The notes below the pieces were generated by a model that did not search any database, was not told where the DNA came from, and saw only the letters and a list, made by a program, of their open reading frames with translations. Of a stretch of DNA of 64,000 nucleotides, positions 1-9,720 are shown piece after piece. The position numbers and the translations under genes are program-made. The DNA is from Pseudomonadota bacterium. GTDB lineage: Bacteria; Pseudomonadota; Gammaproteobacteria; Halothiobacillales; Halothiobacillaceae. The DNA is taken from the NCBI GenBank assembly GCA_021801265.1, contig JAJYYE010000001.1:1-64000 (forward strand), written 5' to 3'. Each line of letters opens with the position of its first letter. Position 1 is the first letter of the stretch.

Positions 1-888
1 TTCCGGCCGCGCCAACAAATAATCCAAAAATGCCCGCGCCACGACGGAAAGCTGGCGACCGGCGGGGTAGACGGCGTACCAGTGCCGCAGGATGGGAAAG
101 CCTTCGACGTCCAGCACGGCGAATTGCTCGGGTTGGTGCAGCACGAGGGTGTGCTGGGACAGTGCGGAGATACCGAGACCAGCCAGAATCGCCTGCTTGA
201 TGGCTTCGTTGCTACCCAATTCCATGCGGGGGCGCAGGGTGATGTTGTGTTCGGCGAAACGGCGCTCGATGGCGGTTCGGGTACCGGAACCGGCTTCGCG
301 CATTAACCACGGTTGATCGGCCAGTTGCGCAAGGCTGATATTTTTTTGCCTTGCCAGCGGATGATCCGGTGCGGCCAGTACCACAATCGGGTTGTCCATA
401 ATCGGCGTGGCAATCACGTCGATATCCTCGGGCGGCTGGCCGAGCAAATACAAATCATCGAGATTATTGGCAATGCTGGCGAGCACTTGCTCTTTGTTGG
501 TGACGTGCAAGCTCACATCAATGCCGGGATACAATTTGGCAAACTCGCCCAATAAGCGCGGGGCGAAATACGAGGCGGTGGTAATCGCCATCAGGCGCAA
601 CTGGCCTTGTTTTAAGCCTTGGCGCTCGGCCACCGACATGGTGAACCGATCCATAATGCCGAAAATCTCGCGGGTGGCTTGCGCGAGGCCGCGGCCATCT
701 TCGGTGAGGTAAATTTTTTTGCCGACCTGTTCGATGAGTGGCACGCCAACCATATCAGTCAGTTTTTTGATTTGCATCGATACCGTAGGCTGGGTGAGAT
801 ACAGTTCTTCGGAGGCACGGGTAAAGCTGCCCAGTCGGGCGATGGCTTCAAAAATCTCGAGTTGCCGGAAGGTGGTGTAGTGGCGCAT
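1..888 (-). CDS. cbbR: LysR-type regulator CbbR (partial, 3' end outside window)
   Basis: Transcriptional regulator of the Calvin-cycle operon. The minus strand is open from an ATG at 888 to the window edge (296 codons, no stop), so the C-terminus is missing; the ORF track omits it because no stop falls inside. It begins MRHYTTFRQLEIFEAI and carries a LysR helix-turn-helix in the first 60 residues (SFTRASEELYLTQPTVSMQIKKL), followed by a LysR substrate-binding domain. It is divergent from cbbL across a 156 bp spacer, the classic cbbR/cbbL arrangement. CbbR proteins respond to metabolites such as phosphoenolpyruvate or NADPH; which effector acts here cannot be read from sequence. The family usually has 300-330 residues, so little is missing. 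Confidence 0.95.
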   Translation of the reverse strand, partial: MRHYTTFRQLEIFEAIARLGSFTRASEELYLTQPTVSMQIKKLTDMVGVPLIEQVGKKIYLTEDGRGLAQATREIFGIMDRFTMSVAERQGLKQGQLRLMAITTASYFAPRLLGEFAKLYPGIDVSLHVTNKEQVLASIANNLDDLYLLGQPPEDIDVIATPIMDNPIVVLAAPDHPLARQKNISLAQLADQPWLMREAGSGTRTAIERRFAEHNITLRPRMELGSNEAIKQAILAGLGISALSQHTLVLHQPEQFAVLDVEGFPILRHWYAVYPAGRQLSVVARAFLDYLLARPE

Positions 889-1044
889 TAGCCGCTCCTC
901 ATATCATTTGAATCATAGATAGAATTCTATTCTTAAGATAGAAAATATCGACTGTTATTGATGATTTTATCTCGGCATGATGCATTCACGTGTCAGGCCG
1001 TTGGGGCATTTCACGGATAACAGACCCCTTTGCAGGAGGAACTC
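889..1044. promoter_or_regulatory. cbbR-cbbL divergent promoter region with candidate CbbR sites
   Basis: AT-rich spacer between divergent cbbR and cbbL. A perfect palindrome ATAGAATTCTAT lies at 919-930, directly followed by a second short palindrome TCTTAAGA at 931-938. LysR proteins bind imperfect palindromes of T-N11-A type between divergent genes, so these are the best CbbR operator candidates, but the assignment is inferred. A strong ribosome binding site (AGGAGG, 1034-1039) precedes cbbL and decides its start. Confidence 0.6.
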
Positions 1045-2466
1045 ATGGCAGTTAAGAAATATAGCGCTGGTGTTAAAGAATACCGGCAAACCTATTGGAT
1101 GCCCGAATACACTCCATTGGATACCGATATCCTGGCGTGCTTCAAGATCACCCCACAACCCGGTATTGACCGTGAAGAAGTCGCTGCAGCAGTAGCCGCC
1201 GAATCATCAACCGGCACCTGGACCACCGTGTGGACCGATCTGTTGACCGATCTGGACTACTACAAAGGCCGTGCGTATAGCATCGAAGACGTACCAGGTG
1301 ATGATACCTGCTTCTACGCCTTCATTGCTTACCCGATCGACCTGTTCGAAGAAGGTTCAATGGTAAACGTACTGACCTCTTTGGTTGGTAACGTATTCGG
1401 CTTCAAGGCATTGCGTGCCTTGCGTCTGGAAGACGTTCGTTTCCCGATCGCTTACGTCAAGACTTGCGGCGGCCCGCCAAACGGCATCCAGGTCGAGCGC
1501 GACAAGCTGAACAAGTATGGCCGTCCTCTGCTGGGCTGCACCATTAAGCCGAAACTGGGCTTGTCTGCCAAGAACTACGGCCGTGCCGTATATGAAGTAC
1601 TTCGCGGTGGTCTGGACTTCGCGAAAGACGACGAAAACGTCAATAGCCAACCGTTCATGCGCTGGCGTGATCGCTTCGATTTCGTGATGGAAGGCATCCT
1701 GAAGGCTGAAGCGGAAACCGGCGAGCGTAAGGGTTCTTACCTGAACGTTACTGCGCCGACCCCGGAAGAAATGTACAAGCGTGCGGAATACGCGAAAGAA
1801 ATCGGCGCGCCGATCATCATGCACGACTACCTGACCGGCGGTTTGACTGCCAACACAGGTCTGGCGAACTGGTGCCGTGATAATGGCATGCTGCTGCACA
1901 TCCATCGCGCGATGCACGCCGTACTCGACCGTAACCCGCACCACGGTATCCACTTCCGTGTACTGACCAAAGTATTGCGCCTGTCTGGTGGTGACCACCT
2001 GCACTCCGGTACCGTCGTCGGCAAGCTGGAAGGCGACCGTGAAGCCACGCTCGGCTGGATCGACATCATGCGTGACAGCTTCATTAAAGAAGATCGTTCA
2101 CGCGGTATCTTCTTCGATCAGGACTGGGGTTCAATGCCGGGCGTATTCCCTGTCGCGTCTGGTGGTATCCACGTATGGCACATGCCTGCACTGGTGAACA
2201 TTTTCGGCGACGACTCCTGCTTGCAGTTCGGTGGCGGCACCCTGGGCCACCCTTGGGGCAACGCAGCGGGCGCGGCAGCAAACCGTGTTGCACTGGAAGC
2301 CTGTGTTGAAGCACGAAACGAAGGCGTTGAGATTGAGAAAGAAGGCAAGTCCATTCTGGAAAAAGCAGCGAAGAGCAGCCCGGAATTGAAAATCGCCATG
2401 GAAACATGGAAAGAAATCAAGTTTGAATTCGACACCGTCGACAAACTGGATGTTGCCCACAAGTAA
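1045..2466 (+). CDS. cbbL: RuBisCO large subunit, form IA
   Basis: Large subunit of ribulose-1,5-bisphosphate carboxylase/oxygenase, which fixes CO2 onto RuBP in the Calvin cycle; it forms an L8S8 enzyme with CbbS. The protein has 473 residues, the normal form I length. Visible catalytic motifs are KPKLGLS, the carbamylated-lysine motif [10 protein letters not shown], and the loop containing [18 protein letters not shown]. The start at 1045 (MAVKKYSAG) is chosen over the track's 1030 because AGGAGG sits 5 bases before it and form IA proteins begin this way. Context (cbbS, cbbQ and cbbO downstream, no carboxysome shell genes) fits the non-carboxysomal IAq type. Codon choice is more uniform than in neighbours, as expected for a highly expressed gene. 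Confidence 0.98.
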   Translation: MAVKKYSAGVKEYRQTYWMPEYTPLDTDILACFKITPQPGIDREEVAAAVAAESSTGTWTTVWTDLLTDLDYYKGRAYSIEDVPGDDTCFYAFIAYPIDLFEEGSMVNVLTSLVGNVFGFKALRALRLEDVRFPIAYVKTCGGPPNGIQVERDKLNKYGRPLLGCTIKPKLGLSAKNYGRAVYEVLRGGLDFAKDDENVNSQPFMRWRDRFDFVMEGILKAEAETGERKGSYLNVTAPTPEEMYKRAEYAKEIGAPIIMHDYLTGGLTANTGLANWCRDNGMLLHIHRAMHAVLDRNPHHGIHFRVLTKVLRLSGGDHLHSGTVVGKLEGDREATLGWIDIMRDSFIKEDRSRGIFFDQDWGSMPGVFPVASGGIHVWHMPALVNIFGDDSCLQFGGGTLGHPWGNAAGAAANRVALEACVEARNEGVEIEKEGKSILEKAAKSSPELKIAMETWKEIKFEFDTVDKLDVAHK

Positions 2467-2529
2467 TGCCGTTCCCTTGGGCGGGTCCGGCATGGCCCAA
2501 GGTAGCCACTAATTTTTAGGAGTTATTCC

Positions 2530-2886
2530 ATGAGCGAAATGCAAGATTACAAATCGCGTTTGAGCGACCCGGCCAGCCGCAAGTTCGAGACCTTCTCGTA
2601 CCTGCCGGCCATGAGCAAAGATGAGATGAAGAAGCAGGTTCAGTACATTGTCGATCGGGGCTGGAACCCAGCGATCGAACACACCGAGCCAGAGCACCTG
2701 ATGGATTCGTACTGGTACATGTGGAAACTGCCGATGTTCGGCGAAACTGACGTCGACAAAATCCTGGGTGAAGCGGAAGCTTGCCACAAGGCCAATCCGA
2801 ACAACCACGTTCGTCTGATCGGCTACAACAACTTCACGCAGAGTCAGGGCACTTCAATGGTTGTTTACCGCGGCAAGACCGTGTAA
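2530..2886 (+). CDS. cbbS: RuBisCO small subunit, form IA
   Basis: Small subunit of form I RuBisCO, which caps and stabilises the L8 core. It has 118 residues, starts [11 protein letters not shown], and contains the family segments [27 protein letters not shown] and [10 protein letters not shown]. The ATG at 2530 follows a TTTTTAGGAG ribosome binding site. It lies 63 bp downstream of cbbL and is surely co-transcribed. A GC-rich hairpin follows the stop codon and may limit read-through into cbbQ. Confidence 0.97.
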   Translation: MSEMQDYKSRLSDPASRKFETFSYLPAMSKDEMKKQVQYIVDRGWNPAIEHTEPEHLMDSYWYMWKLPMFGETDVDKILGEAEACHKANPNNHVRLIGYNNFTQSQGTSMVVYRGKTV

Positions 2887-2918
2887 TTGACCCGATAAAT
2901 TCAAGCGATTGAATTTGA

Positions 2919-2936
2919 CCCGCCCTTCGGGGCGGG
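2919..2936 (+). terminator. GC hairpin with UUCG loop between cbbS and cbbQ
   Basis: CCCGCCC-TTCG-GGGCGGG forms a perfect 7 bp stem closed by an extra-stable UUCG tetraloop, 33 bases after the cbbS stop. It lacks a proper T-tract (ATTTCC follows). It may therefore be a leaky terminator or an RNA-stabilising hairpin that lets cbbLS accumulate above cbbQO, rather than a full stop. Confidence 0.65.
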
Positions 2937-3071
2937 ATTTCCAGGAAACCCTTCCTGAACCACTTTTTCTGAACTGTCTGCGTATGGAGTGACTTGAAAT
3001 CAAGTCAATCTGCCGGTTTTCGCGCCGACCATTCAGCAAAAGTGATTCCGCAAATCAACAGGAGAGCCGTC

Positions 3072-3875
3072 ATGTCTGATCTTATGGACCAATATCGTGT
3101 GCAAAAGCAGCCCTATTACCGTCCCGTTGCCGACGAAGTAGAGCTGTATGAAGCCGCCTATTCCGTTCGCATGCCCATGATGCTCAAAGGCCCGACCGGC
3201 TGCGGCAAGACCCGGTTTGTCGAATACATGGCCTGGAAACTCGGCAAACCACTGATCACCGTGGCCTGTAACGAAGACATGACCGCCTCCGATCTCGTCG
3301 GCCGTTTCCTTCTGGATGCTCAAGGCACTCGGTGGCAGGATGGCCCGCTGGCCGTGGCCGCCCGTCATGGCGCCATTTGCTACCTCGATGAAGTCGTCGA
3401 AGCTCGCCAGGATACCACCGTGGTGATTCACCCACTCACCGATGCGCGCCGCGAGCTACCGTTAGAGAAAAAAGGCGAGCTGATTCATGCGCACCCCGAT
3501 TTCCAATTGGTGATTTCATATAACCCCGGCTATCAGTCATTGATGAAAGATTTGAAACAGTCGACCAAACAACGCTTTGGCGCGCTGGATTTCAACTACC
3601 CCGAACACGCGATTGAAACCGAGATTGTCGAGCACGAAGGCAAGGTTTCTAAAGACATCGCCGACAAGCTCGTATCGATTGCCGAACGGGCGCGTAACCT
3701 CAAGGGCCACGGTCTGGATGAAGGTATTTCAACCCGGATGCTGATTTACGCCGCATCACTCATTTCTAAAAATGTTGACCCCAGTTCCGCCTGCCGTGTG
3801 GCGCTGGTTCGGCCGATTACCGACGACCCCGACATGCGCGATGCCTTGGATGCGGCGGTAGCCACCTTCTTCTAA
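3072..3875 (+). CDS. cbbQ: RuBisCO activase AAA+ subunit CbbQ
   Basis: AAA+ ATPase of the MoxR group that, with CbbO, remodels inhibited RuBisCO and releases tight-binding sugar phosphates. It has 267 residues from [10 protein letters not shown]. Walker A GPTGCGKT lies at about residues 40-47 and the Walker B region reads [11 protein letters not shown]. The track ORF begins at 2994, but the ATG at 3072 has an upstream AGGAGAG and matches the CbbQ family start. It is third in the cbbLSQO order. The family assembles as a hexamer with CbbO bound on one side. Confidence 0.95.
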   Translation: MSDLMDQYRVQKQPYYRPVADEVELYEAAYSVRMPMMLKGPTGCGKTRFVEYMAWKLGKPLITVACNEDMTASDLVGRFLLDAQGTRWQDGPLAVAARHGAICYLDEVVEARQDTTVVIHPLTDARRELPLEKKGELIHAHPDFQLVISYNPGYQSLMKDLKQSTKQRFGALDFNYPEHAIETEIVEHEGKVSKDIADKLVSIAERARNLKGHGLDEGISTRMLIYAASLISKNVDPSSACRVALVRPITDDPDMRDALDAAVATFF

Positions 3876-4337
3876 GGAGACTGATTGGCACATAAAACTG
3901 GCTGTGCCTTTCCCCTGGGATGGCATAGGTATTGACACAAGTTTGCAGATAAGGGCATGTGTGCAACAAGAACCCCAGATGGCGCTACGCTTGATCTGGA
4001 TTACAGGCTGACGTAGCTGCGTATGCTTTGGTGGAGGGGACTTATCCCCGACGCGGGCTTTGCGTTTGTGCCTAAGGCGATGAACGCCATTTTGTGCCAT
4101 GCGGCGGTGGCAGAAAACGATGGCACCGTGCGTCGTGGTTTAGCCGTGCTGTCCGGGGATGAATCCTCATCCTACGGGTGTTTGGATTGGGGAGCCCCAT
4201 TCTGTAGATATGCATGCCTTGATGGGGGAAAGTTGGGATGGGGGAGGGCTTTTAATCAGAACATTCCCTAAACGCCATTTTAACTCTTGGTAGGTGGTTT
4301 TTTAACCCCACACGGTTCGATATTTCGGAGGCGCATC
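3876..4337. other. Non-coding gap between cbbQ and cbbO
   Basis: These 462 bases have no supportable gene. Just after the cbbQ stop a short hairpin (GGCACA...TGTGCC, 3887-3908) is followed by a weak T/C stretch. The middle holds a pair of inverted hairpins (4030-4180), described separately. The end is G-rich (GGGGGAGGG near 4240-4250). The upstream ORF extension of cbbO into this region has no ribosome binding site and is not used. Unusually long for a gap inside a cbbQO operon. Confidence 0.6.
4030..4180. repeat. Candidate REP doublet (REPIN-like) in the cbbQ-cbbO gap
   Basis: Two related imperfect palindromes lie in opposite orientation about 95 bases apart. The left one reads GGTGGAGGGGACTTATCCCC; the right one, on the minus strand, reads GTAGGATGAGGATTCATCCC. 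Both have a G-rich head followed by a palindrome ending in ATCCCCG, the layout of REP elements, and inverted pairs are known as REPINs. Only this copy was seen in the window, so family membership is inferred. Confidence 0.45.
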
Positions 4338-6680
4338 ATGTCTGTTCAACTTGAAGAATACGCAGAAGAACTCGGTTCACTCTCCGAGCACTCGCGCGAC
4401 ATCCTGCACGCCTCATGGCAAGAAGCCGCACGGGTATTCAGTCCGCTGGGGCTGGATGCCTATCTGGGCGGCGCCTTATCGCTCAAAAATCTCGGCCGCG
4501 GTCATGAATTGGTATCCACCTTTATCCAAAATGCGCCCGGCATTGCCCGCACCCTGGGCGAGGATGTGATTCCCGATTTAATCGAAAACGCCCTGATGAT
4601 GGCCTCGAAAACCAGTGGCACCGTGATTGAGCTGGTGCTCGCCACCGCACCCACGGCCGCCGAACGTCTGGGCGATGCCGATCTGTTCAAAAAATACCTG
4701 CAACTGCTGAACAACTTGGTCGCCAGCGCACCACGTGGTGTTCGCCCGATGCTGGAAAACCTCGATGTGCTGTTCGCGCACCTCACGCTGGGGGGGCTGC
4801 GCCGCTGGGCGGCGTGGGGCGCGCAGGTGCATCGCACCAATTACGCTGAGCAAATAAGCTACTTCAGCCTCGCCTCGAACGAATCGCAGGCAATGATGCA
4901 GCAAGAGCGCAAAGGTACGCTATTCGTCGATGTGCAGCGTCGCATCAATATGTATTTGCGCGCGTTATGGGCACGGGATTTCTTCATGCGCCCCACCTCG
5001 GGCGATTTTGAAAAACGCGAAGGCTATCGCCCGTACATTGAAGACTATTTGCTGCATCTGCCCGATGCCTATGATGATTTTGTGGTGGAAGGTCACGAAC
5101 CCATTTCAGGCTTAACGTTGTACCGCGCTGCCGCGGCGCATAGCGCCGCCCATGTGGTGTATACCCAAACCCCAATTTCAGCCGAAAACCTCAATAACCT
5201 GCAAATGGCCGTGATATCGGTGTTTGAAGATGCACGCATCGAAGCGCTGGCCATCAAGGACTTTCCGGGTCTGCGGCCTATTTGGGCGCAGTTTCACACG
5301 ATTCCCGCGACCCAAGGCAATACGCTTGGCGACTATTTGAACCGGATTGCACGCGCCTTGCTCGACCCCAACTTTGTTGATCATCACCCGGTCGTCGCAC
5401 GGGCGCAGGAACTCTTCGCCGCTGAACGGTATCGCCTGAACGATAACCGGTTTGCCTGGGATAACGGCGTTATCCTCGCGCACGAATTGATGGCACTACG
5501 CATTCCCTTTCAGCAACGCACCGATGTGCTCACTGCACCCTACCGCGATGACAATCGGTATTTCTGGGAATTTGAAGAATTCGACTTCGATCAAGCGGCC
5601 GAGGCGGGTTACAACAAGACGGAAACGGTCCGCAAACACGTTTCCGTCATGGAAATGGTCAATGAAATCGATAGCGAGCTGATTGACGACAACCCGCAAG
5701 AAGTCTGGGTTTTAGGCACCGAGCTGTTCCCCTACGAGGACATGGGCGTCAGTTTCAACGACAGGGAAGGCAAAGAACCCGTTTCCGCGCCATTTCATTA
5801 TTCTGAATGGGATTACCAAATTCAGCACGAACGTCCCAGTTGGGCCACCGTACTCGAAAAGCGTCCGAAATTGGGTGAGCTTGAGGTGATTGATGACATC
5901 GCGGCGCGCTACAAATGTGAAATCAGCCGCATGAAGTTTTTGCTTGATGCCATGCAGCCCCAGGGCGTGCAGCGCATTCGCAAATTGGAGGACGGTGATG
6001 AGGTCGATATCAATGCCGCGATTCGCGCCATGATTGACCTCCGCCAAGGCCGCCAGCCCGATCCGCGCATCATGATGCGGTCGGTACGCAAAACCCGCGA
6101 TATTTCGGTGATGGTGTTGCTCGATTTATCCGAATCAACCAACGATAAAGTCGCGGGGCAAGATTTTTCGGTGCTCGATTTAACGCGTCAAGCCTGCGTA
6201 CTGCTCGCCGACGCCATTGCCAAAATCGGCGATCCGTTCGCAATTCACGGCTTTTGCTCCGACGGACGGCACGATGTCGAGTATTACCGCTTCAAAGACT
6301 TTAATGAAACCTATAATGAAGTGCCCAAAGCCAAGCTCGCGGGCATGACCGGCCAGCTTTCCACCCGCATGGGCACCGCGATTCGCCATGCCAGCCATTA
6401 TTTGAAACAGCAACGCTCAACGAAAAAACTGATGCTGGTGATTACCGATGGCGAACCGGCAGATATTGATGTACGCGACCCGCAATACTTACGGCAAGAC
6501 ACCAAAAAAGCTGTTGAAGAGGCCACCCGCAACGGAATCATCACCTACTGCATGAGCCTCGACCCACGTGCCGATCAATATGTTTCGCGCATTTTCGGTG
6601 CGCGCAATTACATGGTGGTCGATCATGTCGAGCGCCTGCCAGAAAAACTGCCGCTGCTGTATGCTGGCCTCACCCGTTAA
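4338..6680 (+). CDS. cbbO: RuBisCO activase adaptor CbbO (VWA domain)
   Basis: Large partner of CbbQ that carries a von Willebrand factor A domain and links the AAA+ ring to RuBisCO. It has 780 residues from MSVQLEEYAEE; the start at 4338 follows TCGGAGG, so the track's 4287 start is rejected. The C-terminal VWA domain shows the MIDAS motif DLSES at about residue 596 and a later ITDGEPADIDV segment. The N-terminal half is helical. It is downstream of cbbQ after a long gap and likely in the same transcription unit. Confidence 0.93.
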   Translation: MSVQLEEYAEELGSLSEHSRDILHASWQEAARVFSPLGLDAYLGGALSLKNLGRGHELVSTFIQNAPGIARTLGEDVIPDLIENALMMASKTSGTVIELVLATAPTAAERLGDADLFKKYLQLLNNLVASAPRGVRPMLENLDVLFAHLTLGGLRRWAAWGAQVHRTNYAEQISYFSLASNESQAMMQQERKGTLFVDVQRRINMYLRALWARDFFMRPTSGDFEKREGYRPYIEDYLLHLPDAYDDFVVEGHEPISGLTLYRAAAAHSAAHVVYTQTPISAENLNNLQMAVISVFEDARIEALAIKDFPGLRPIWAQFHTIPATQGNTLGDYLNRIARALLDPNFVDHHPVVARAQELFAAERYRLNDNRFAWDNGVILAHELMALRIPFQQRTDVLTAPYRDDNRYFWEFEEFDFDQAAEAGYNKTETVRKHVSVMEMVNEIDSELIDDNPQEVWVLGTELFPYEDMGVSFNDREGKEPVSAPFHYSEWDYQIQHERPSWATVLEKRPKLGELEVIDDIAARYKCEISRMKFLLDAMQPQGVQRIRKLEDGDEVDINAAIRAMIDLRQGRQPDPRIMMRSVRKTRDISVMVLLDLSESTNDKVAGQDFSVLDLTRQACVLLADAIAKIGDPFAIHGFCSDGRHDVEYYRFKDFNETYNEVPKAKLAGMTGQLSTRMGTAIRHASHYLKQQRSTKKLMLVITDGEPADIDVRDPQYLRQDTKKAVEEATRNGIITYCMSLDPRADQYVSRIFGARNYMVVDHVERLPEKLPLLYAGLTR

Positions 6681-6764
6681 GATCACAATCCACACTCGGG
6701 GCGCTGAAAGGCGCCTCAAATTTTTTTGATTCAAAACCTAAAATTTATAACCCAGAGGCAATTC

Positions 6765-7067
6765 ATGAACAAAAATACCTACATCGGTATTGACCACGAT
6801 ATCCAAGGCGGCATGACCCACATCGGCAAAGTGATCCGCGATGCGTGGGTGTTTGATTTGTTGCCCGAAACCGAAACCTGCGAAGGCTGGTTGCCTGCGC
6901 AAATCCATGTATTGTATGAAAAAGTCTATGCGGCCTGGGAACCCTACGCCCATCTGCCCAGCCGCTTACCGCCTGAACTACAAGCCAAATACATGCGCAT
7001 TCAGGAAGAAGCCATTACCCGTGGCCGCGAGAACGGCTGGGATCCCGAACTGGGGGATGATGATTGA
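6765..7067 (+). CDS. Small unknown protein downstream of cbbO
   Basis: A 100-residue soluble, acidic protein with no signal peptide or membrane segment. It begins MNKNTYIGIDHDIQGGMTHIG and ends GWDPELGDDD. The ATG at 6765 is preceded by AGAGG at the right distance, whereas the track start at 6726 has no site. It sits 84 bp after cbbO on the same strand and is probably part of the cbb transcript. I do not recognise a family; the middle contains many aromatic residues (AAWEPYAHLP). Its position suggests a role tied to RuBisCO or its activase, but that rests only on context. Confidence 0.75.
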   Translation: MNKNTYIGIDHDIQGGMTHIGKVIRDAWVFDLLPETETCEGWLPAQIHVLYEKVYAAWEPYAHLPSRLPPELQAKYMRIQEEAITRGRENGWDPELGDDD

Positions 7068-7086
7068 TTCGATACGTTGTATGCCA

Positions 7087-7503
7087 TCAAGCCGTCGAAT
7101 TTGACTGTTTGAAAGGCAAAACATCACCCCGTCGATGGGCGGCATGCATTCGGTGTACCGCATCATTCAATACCACATGCAGCTCTGCTTCCAAGCGCGG
7201 CATTAAATTCACACTTGCCTCGGTATAAAACACGACATCAAATGGCACGGCGTCATCAATCGCATGGCGTGCCTGCGGGCGGAACTTCTGCCAAGCCAGT
7301 TCAATCAAATGCTTGTTTTCCCCATCGACGAACACCCATTCTTCGGCATCCAAGATCGCCAGAAACTGCATGCGGCGAATCGGCATAAACACGACGCCAT
7401 CGCTGTTTTTTGCCCATAAGGTGTGGCCAAGATTGTAGGTTTGGGCGCGTAGTGCCCGAGATTCGGTTGCCAACGCGTCATTGCGATACAGAGAGATTTC
7501 CAT
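7087..7503 (-). CDS. Unknown protein convergent with the cbb operon
   Basis: A 138-residue protein read from an ATG at 7503 (MEISLYRNDALATE), chosen because GAGGG lies 8 bases upstream; the track's 7521 start has no such site. No signal peptide, membrane segment or family motif is recognised. The sequence is mixed hydrophobic and charged, with a C-terminal His/Arg patch (HRMHAAHRRGD). It converges with the preceding gene, the stop codons being about 19 bp apart. Confidence 0.6.
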   Translation of the reverse strand: MEISLYRNDALATESRALRAQTYNLGHTLWAKNSDGVVFMPIRRMQFLAILDAEEWVFVDGENKHLIELAWQKFRPQARHAIDDAVPFDVVFYTEASVNLMPRLEAELHVVLNDAVHRMHAAHRRGDVLPFKQSNSTA

Positions 7504-7627
7504 TGTGATTGCCCTCATCAAAAAGTTGCGGCAAAAGGCGTGAGAATTCCGAATGCCGATACCCCCAAGACCTGTTAGAGTTTAGCCCGAAATTTACGCC
7601 GCCGCGCGATATAACAAGAGCCCCTGT

Positions 7628-8461
7628 ATGCTGACTTATCCCGACATTAATCCCGTTGCCCTCGCCCTTGGCCCACTGAAAGTGCATTGGTACGGACTGA
7701 TGTATCTGGTCGGCTTTGTTGGCGCTTGGGCGCTGGGGCGTTATCGTGCAGCGAAACCCGACTGGCCGCTGACGTCCATCCAGGTCGATGATTTAATTTT
7801 CTATGGCGCGATGGGGGTGATTCTCGGTGGACGCATCGGGTATATGGTGTTTTATCAAACACCCGAACTCCTGACCAATCCCATCACGCTTTTTCAGGTG
7901 TGGGATGGCGGCATGAGCTTCCACGGCGGACTGATTGGCGTGATGACGGCGATGGCGCTGTTTGCCCGAAAATACCGTATTCACTTTTTCACCTTGATGG
8001 ATTTTGTCGCGCCGCTCGTGCCTATTGGCCTATTTGCGGGCCGAATCGGTAATTTCATCAACGGCGAGCTATGGGGCAAAGTGACGACCGTGCCTTGGGG
8101 CATGATATTCCCGACCGGCGGCCCCTTGCCGCGTCATCCCTCGATGCTGTATGAGGCTTTCTCCGAAGGTATTCTATTGTTTTTAATTTTGTTTTTCTTT
8201 TCATTAAACCCCAGGCCGCGCATGGCGGTTTCAGCGATGTTTTTGATTTTTTACGGCACGTTCCGCTTTTTGGTGGAGTTTGTGCGCGAGCCCGACCCAC
8301 AACTCGGTTATTTATGGGATGGCTGGCTCACGATGGGGCAAGTGCTTTCCTTCCCGATGATTGTGATTGGATTTGCGCTGCTCTGGTATGCCTATCACAA
8401 GAACATCAGGGATCGGCCAGTACAATCAGCCGATATCAAGGCTAAGGAGAATGCGTCATGA
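7628..8461 (+). CDS. lgt: Prolipoprotein diacylglyceryl transferase
   Basis: Inner-membrane enzyme that transfers diacylglycerol from phosphatidylglycerol to the lipobox cysteine of prolipoproteins, the first step of lipoprotein maturation. It has 277 residues, the usual length, with about seven membrane segments. Signature stretches include [19 protein letters not shown] and the Lgt motif [13 protein letters not shown]. It heads an operon: its stop overlaps the start of thyA by 4 bases. The lgt-thyA linkage is common in gammaproteobacteria. Confidence 0.97.
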   Translation: MLTYPDINPVALALGPLKVHWYGLMYLVGFVGAWALGRYRAAKPDWPLTSIQVDDLIFYGAMGVILGGRIGYMVFYQTPELLTNPITLFQVWDGGMSFHGGLIGVMTAMALFARKYRIHFFTLMDFVAPLVPIGLFAGRIGNFINGELWGKVTTVPWGMIFPTGGPLPRHPSMLYEAFSEGILLFLILFFFSLNPRPRMAVSAMFLIFYGTFRFLVEFVREPDPQLGYLWDGWLTMGQVLSFPMIVIGFALLWYAYHKNIRDRPVQSADIKAKENAS

Positions 8462-9252
8462 AGGCTTACTTAGACCTCGTTCGTCATGTGTTGGACCATG
8501 GCGTGGATCGGGGCGACCGCACGGGCACAGGCACCCGCTCGGTATTTGGCCACCAGATGCGCTTTGATTTACATACGGGGTTCCCGGCGCTCACCACCAA
8601 GAAATTGCATTTGCGCTCAATTATCCACGAGCTTTTATGGTTCATCCAAGGCGATACCAATATTCGTTATTTACAAGAACACGGTGTGCGAATTTGGGAT
8701 GAATGGGCGGATAGCGAGGGGAATTTGGGGCCGGTGTATGGCAAGCAATGGCGCTCGTGGGCGACACCTGATGGCCGAACCATCGACCAGCTCGCTCAAG
8801 TGATTCACGATATTAAAACCAATCCCGAATCACGCCGTCTCATTGTGACGGCGTGGAACCCCAGTGACGTGCCCAATATGGCACTCCCCCCCTGCCATTT
8901 GCTGTTCCAGTTTTATGTAGCGAATGGCAAACTCTCCTGCCAGTTATATCAGCGCAGCGCCGATATTTTCTTGGGCGTCCCATTCAATATTGCCAGCTAC
9001 GCCCTGCTCACGATGATGATCGCGCAAGTCACAGGTTTACAGCCCGGCGAATTTGTCCACACACTGGGTGACGCGCATATTTACCACAATCATTTCGAGC
9101 AAGCCCACACCCAGCTCGAACGCAGTCCGCGTGCACTGCCCCGCATGGTCATAAACCCCGAGCGCACGCGCATCGAAGACTTTGCCTTCGATGACTTCAC
9201 CCTCGAAGACTACGAACCGTGGCCACATATTGCCGCACCCGTTGCCGTATAA
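8458..9252 (+). CDS. thyA: Thymidylate synthase
   Basis: Converts dUMP to dTMP using methylene-tetrahydrofolate, yielding dihydrofolate that FolA (two genes on) recycles. It has 264 residues, standard for ThyA. Visible are the N-terminal RTGTGT motif, the catalytic cysteine in [10 protein letters not shown], and the [12 protein letters not shown] signature. Its ATG overlaps the lgt stop (ATGA), showing translational coupling in the lgt-thyA-psiE-folA operon. Confidence 0.98.
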   Translation: MKAYLDLVRHVLDHGVDRGDRTGTGTRSVFGHQMRFDLHTGFPALTTKKLHLRSIIHELLWFIQGDTNIRYLQEHGVRIWDEWADSEGNLGPVYGKQWRSWATPDGRTIDQLAQVIHDIKTNPESRRLIVTAWNPSDVPNMALPPCHLLFQFYVANGKLSCQLYQRSADIFLGVPFNIASYALLTMMIAQVTGLQPGEFVHTLGDAHIYHNHFEQAHTQLERSPRALPRMVINPERTRIEDFAFDDFTLEDYEPWPHIAAPVAV

Positions 9253-9288
9253 TCAAACTCATCCAGGAATTTAGTAGGTAACACCCCC

Positions 9289-9720
9289 ATGTCTGATCCC
9301 AACTCTAAATTAATCTCGGGTCACCAATTTATTGAGCGCTTGGGCAATGAGCTCAATAACATCGCCCATCTTTTGCTGCTATTTATCTTGTGGATCGCGG
9401 TGCTGTGGTCCACCGCCGCTTCCGTATTTGATATTTTGCACAGAGGCACACCCTCACTGGATGATTTACTGCTGTTTTTCATCTATCTCGAAATTCTGGC
9501 CATGATCGGGATTTACTTCCAAACCAAACGGATGCCGGTACGGTTTCTGATTTATATCGCGATTACTGCCATTACCCGTGTCTTGGTGGTCGATGTCAAA
9601 ACCATGAGTAACGCCACCATCATTACTTATGCGGGCGCCATTACCGTACTGGCTGTCGCCATATTCATTATTAAATACAGTTCCGCTAAATTTCCTGGCG
9701 GTTCACCGGATCAATCATGA
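9289..9720 (+). CDS. PsiE-family membrane protein
   Basis: A 143-residue inner-membrane protein with about four hydrophobic segments, matching the phosphate-starvation-inducible PsiE family in length and layout. Recognisable pieces are LLFFIYLEILAMIGIYF and PVRFLIYIAITAITR. The molecular function of the family is unknown. It lies between thyA (36 bp gap) and folA (4-base overlap), so its expression here follows the folate operon; no Pho box is seen next to it. Confidence 0.85.
   Translation: MSDPNSKLISGHQFIERLGNELNNIAHLLLLFILWIAVLWSTAASVFDILHRGTPSLDDLLLFFIYLEILAMIGIYFQTKRMPVRFLIYIAITAITRVLVVDVKTMSNATIITYAGAITVLAVAIFIIKYSSAKFPGGSPDQS

Noticed and set aside
1357-2004. 215-residue minus-strand ORF inside cbbL
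   Set aside because: Antisense shadow of the strongly codon-biased cbbL frame; no family features or ribosome binding site.
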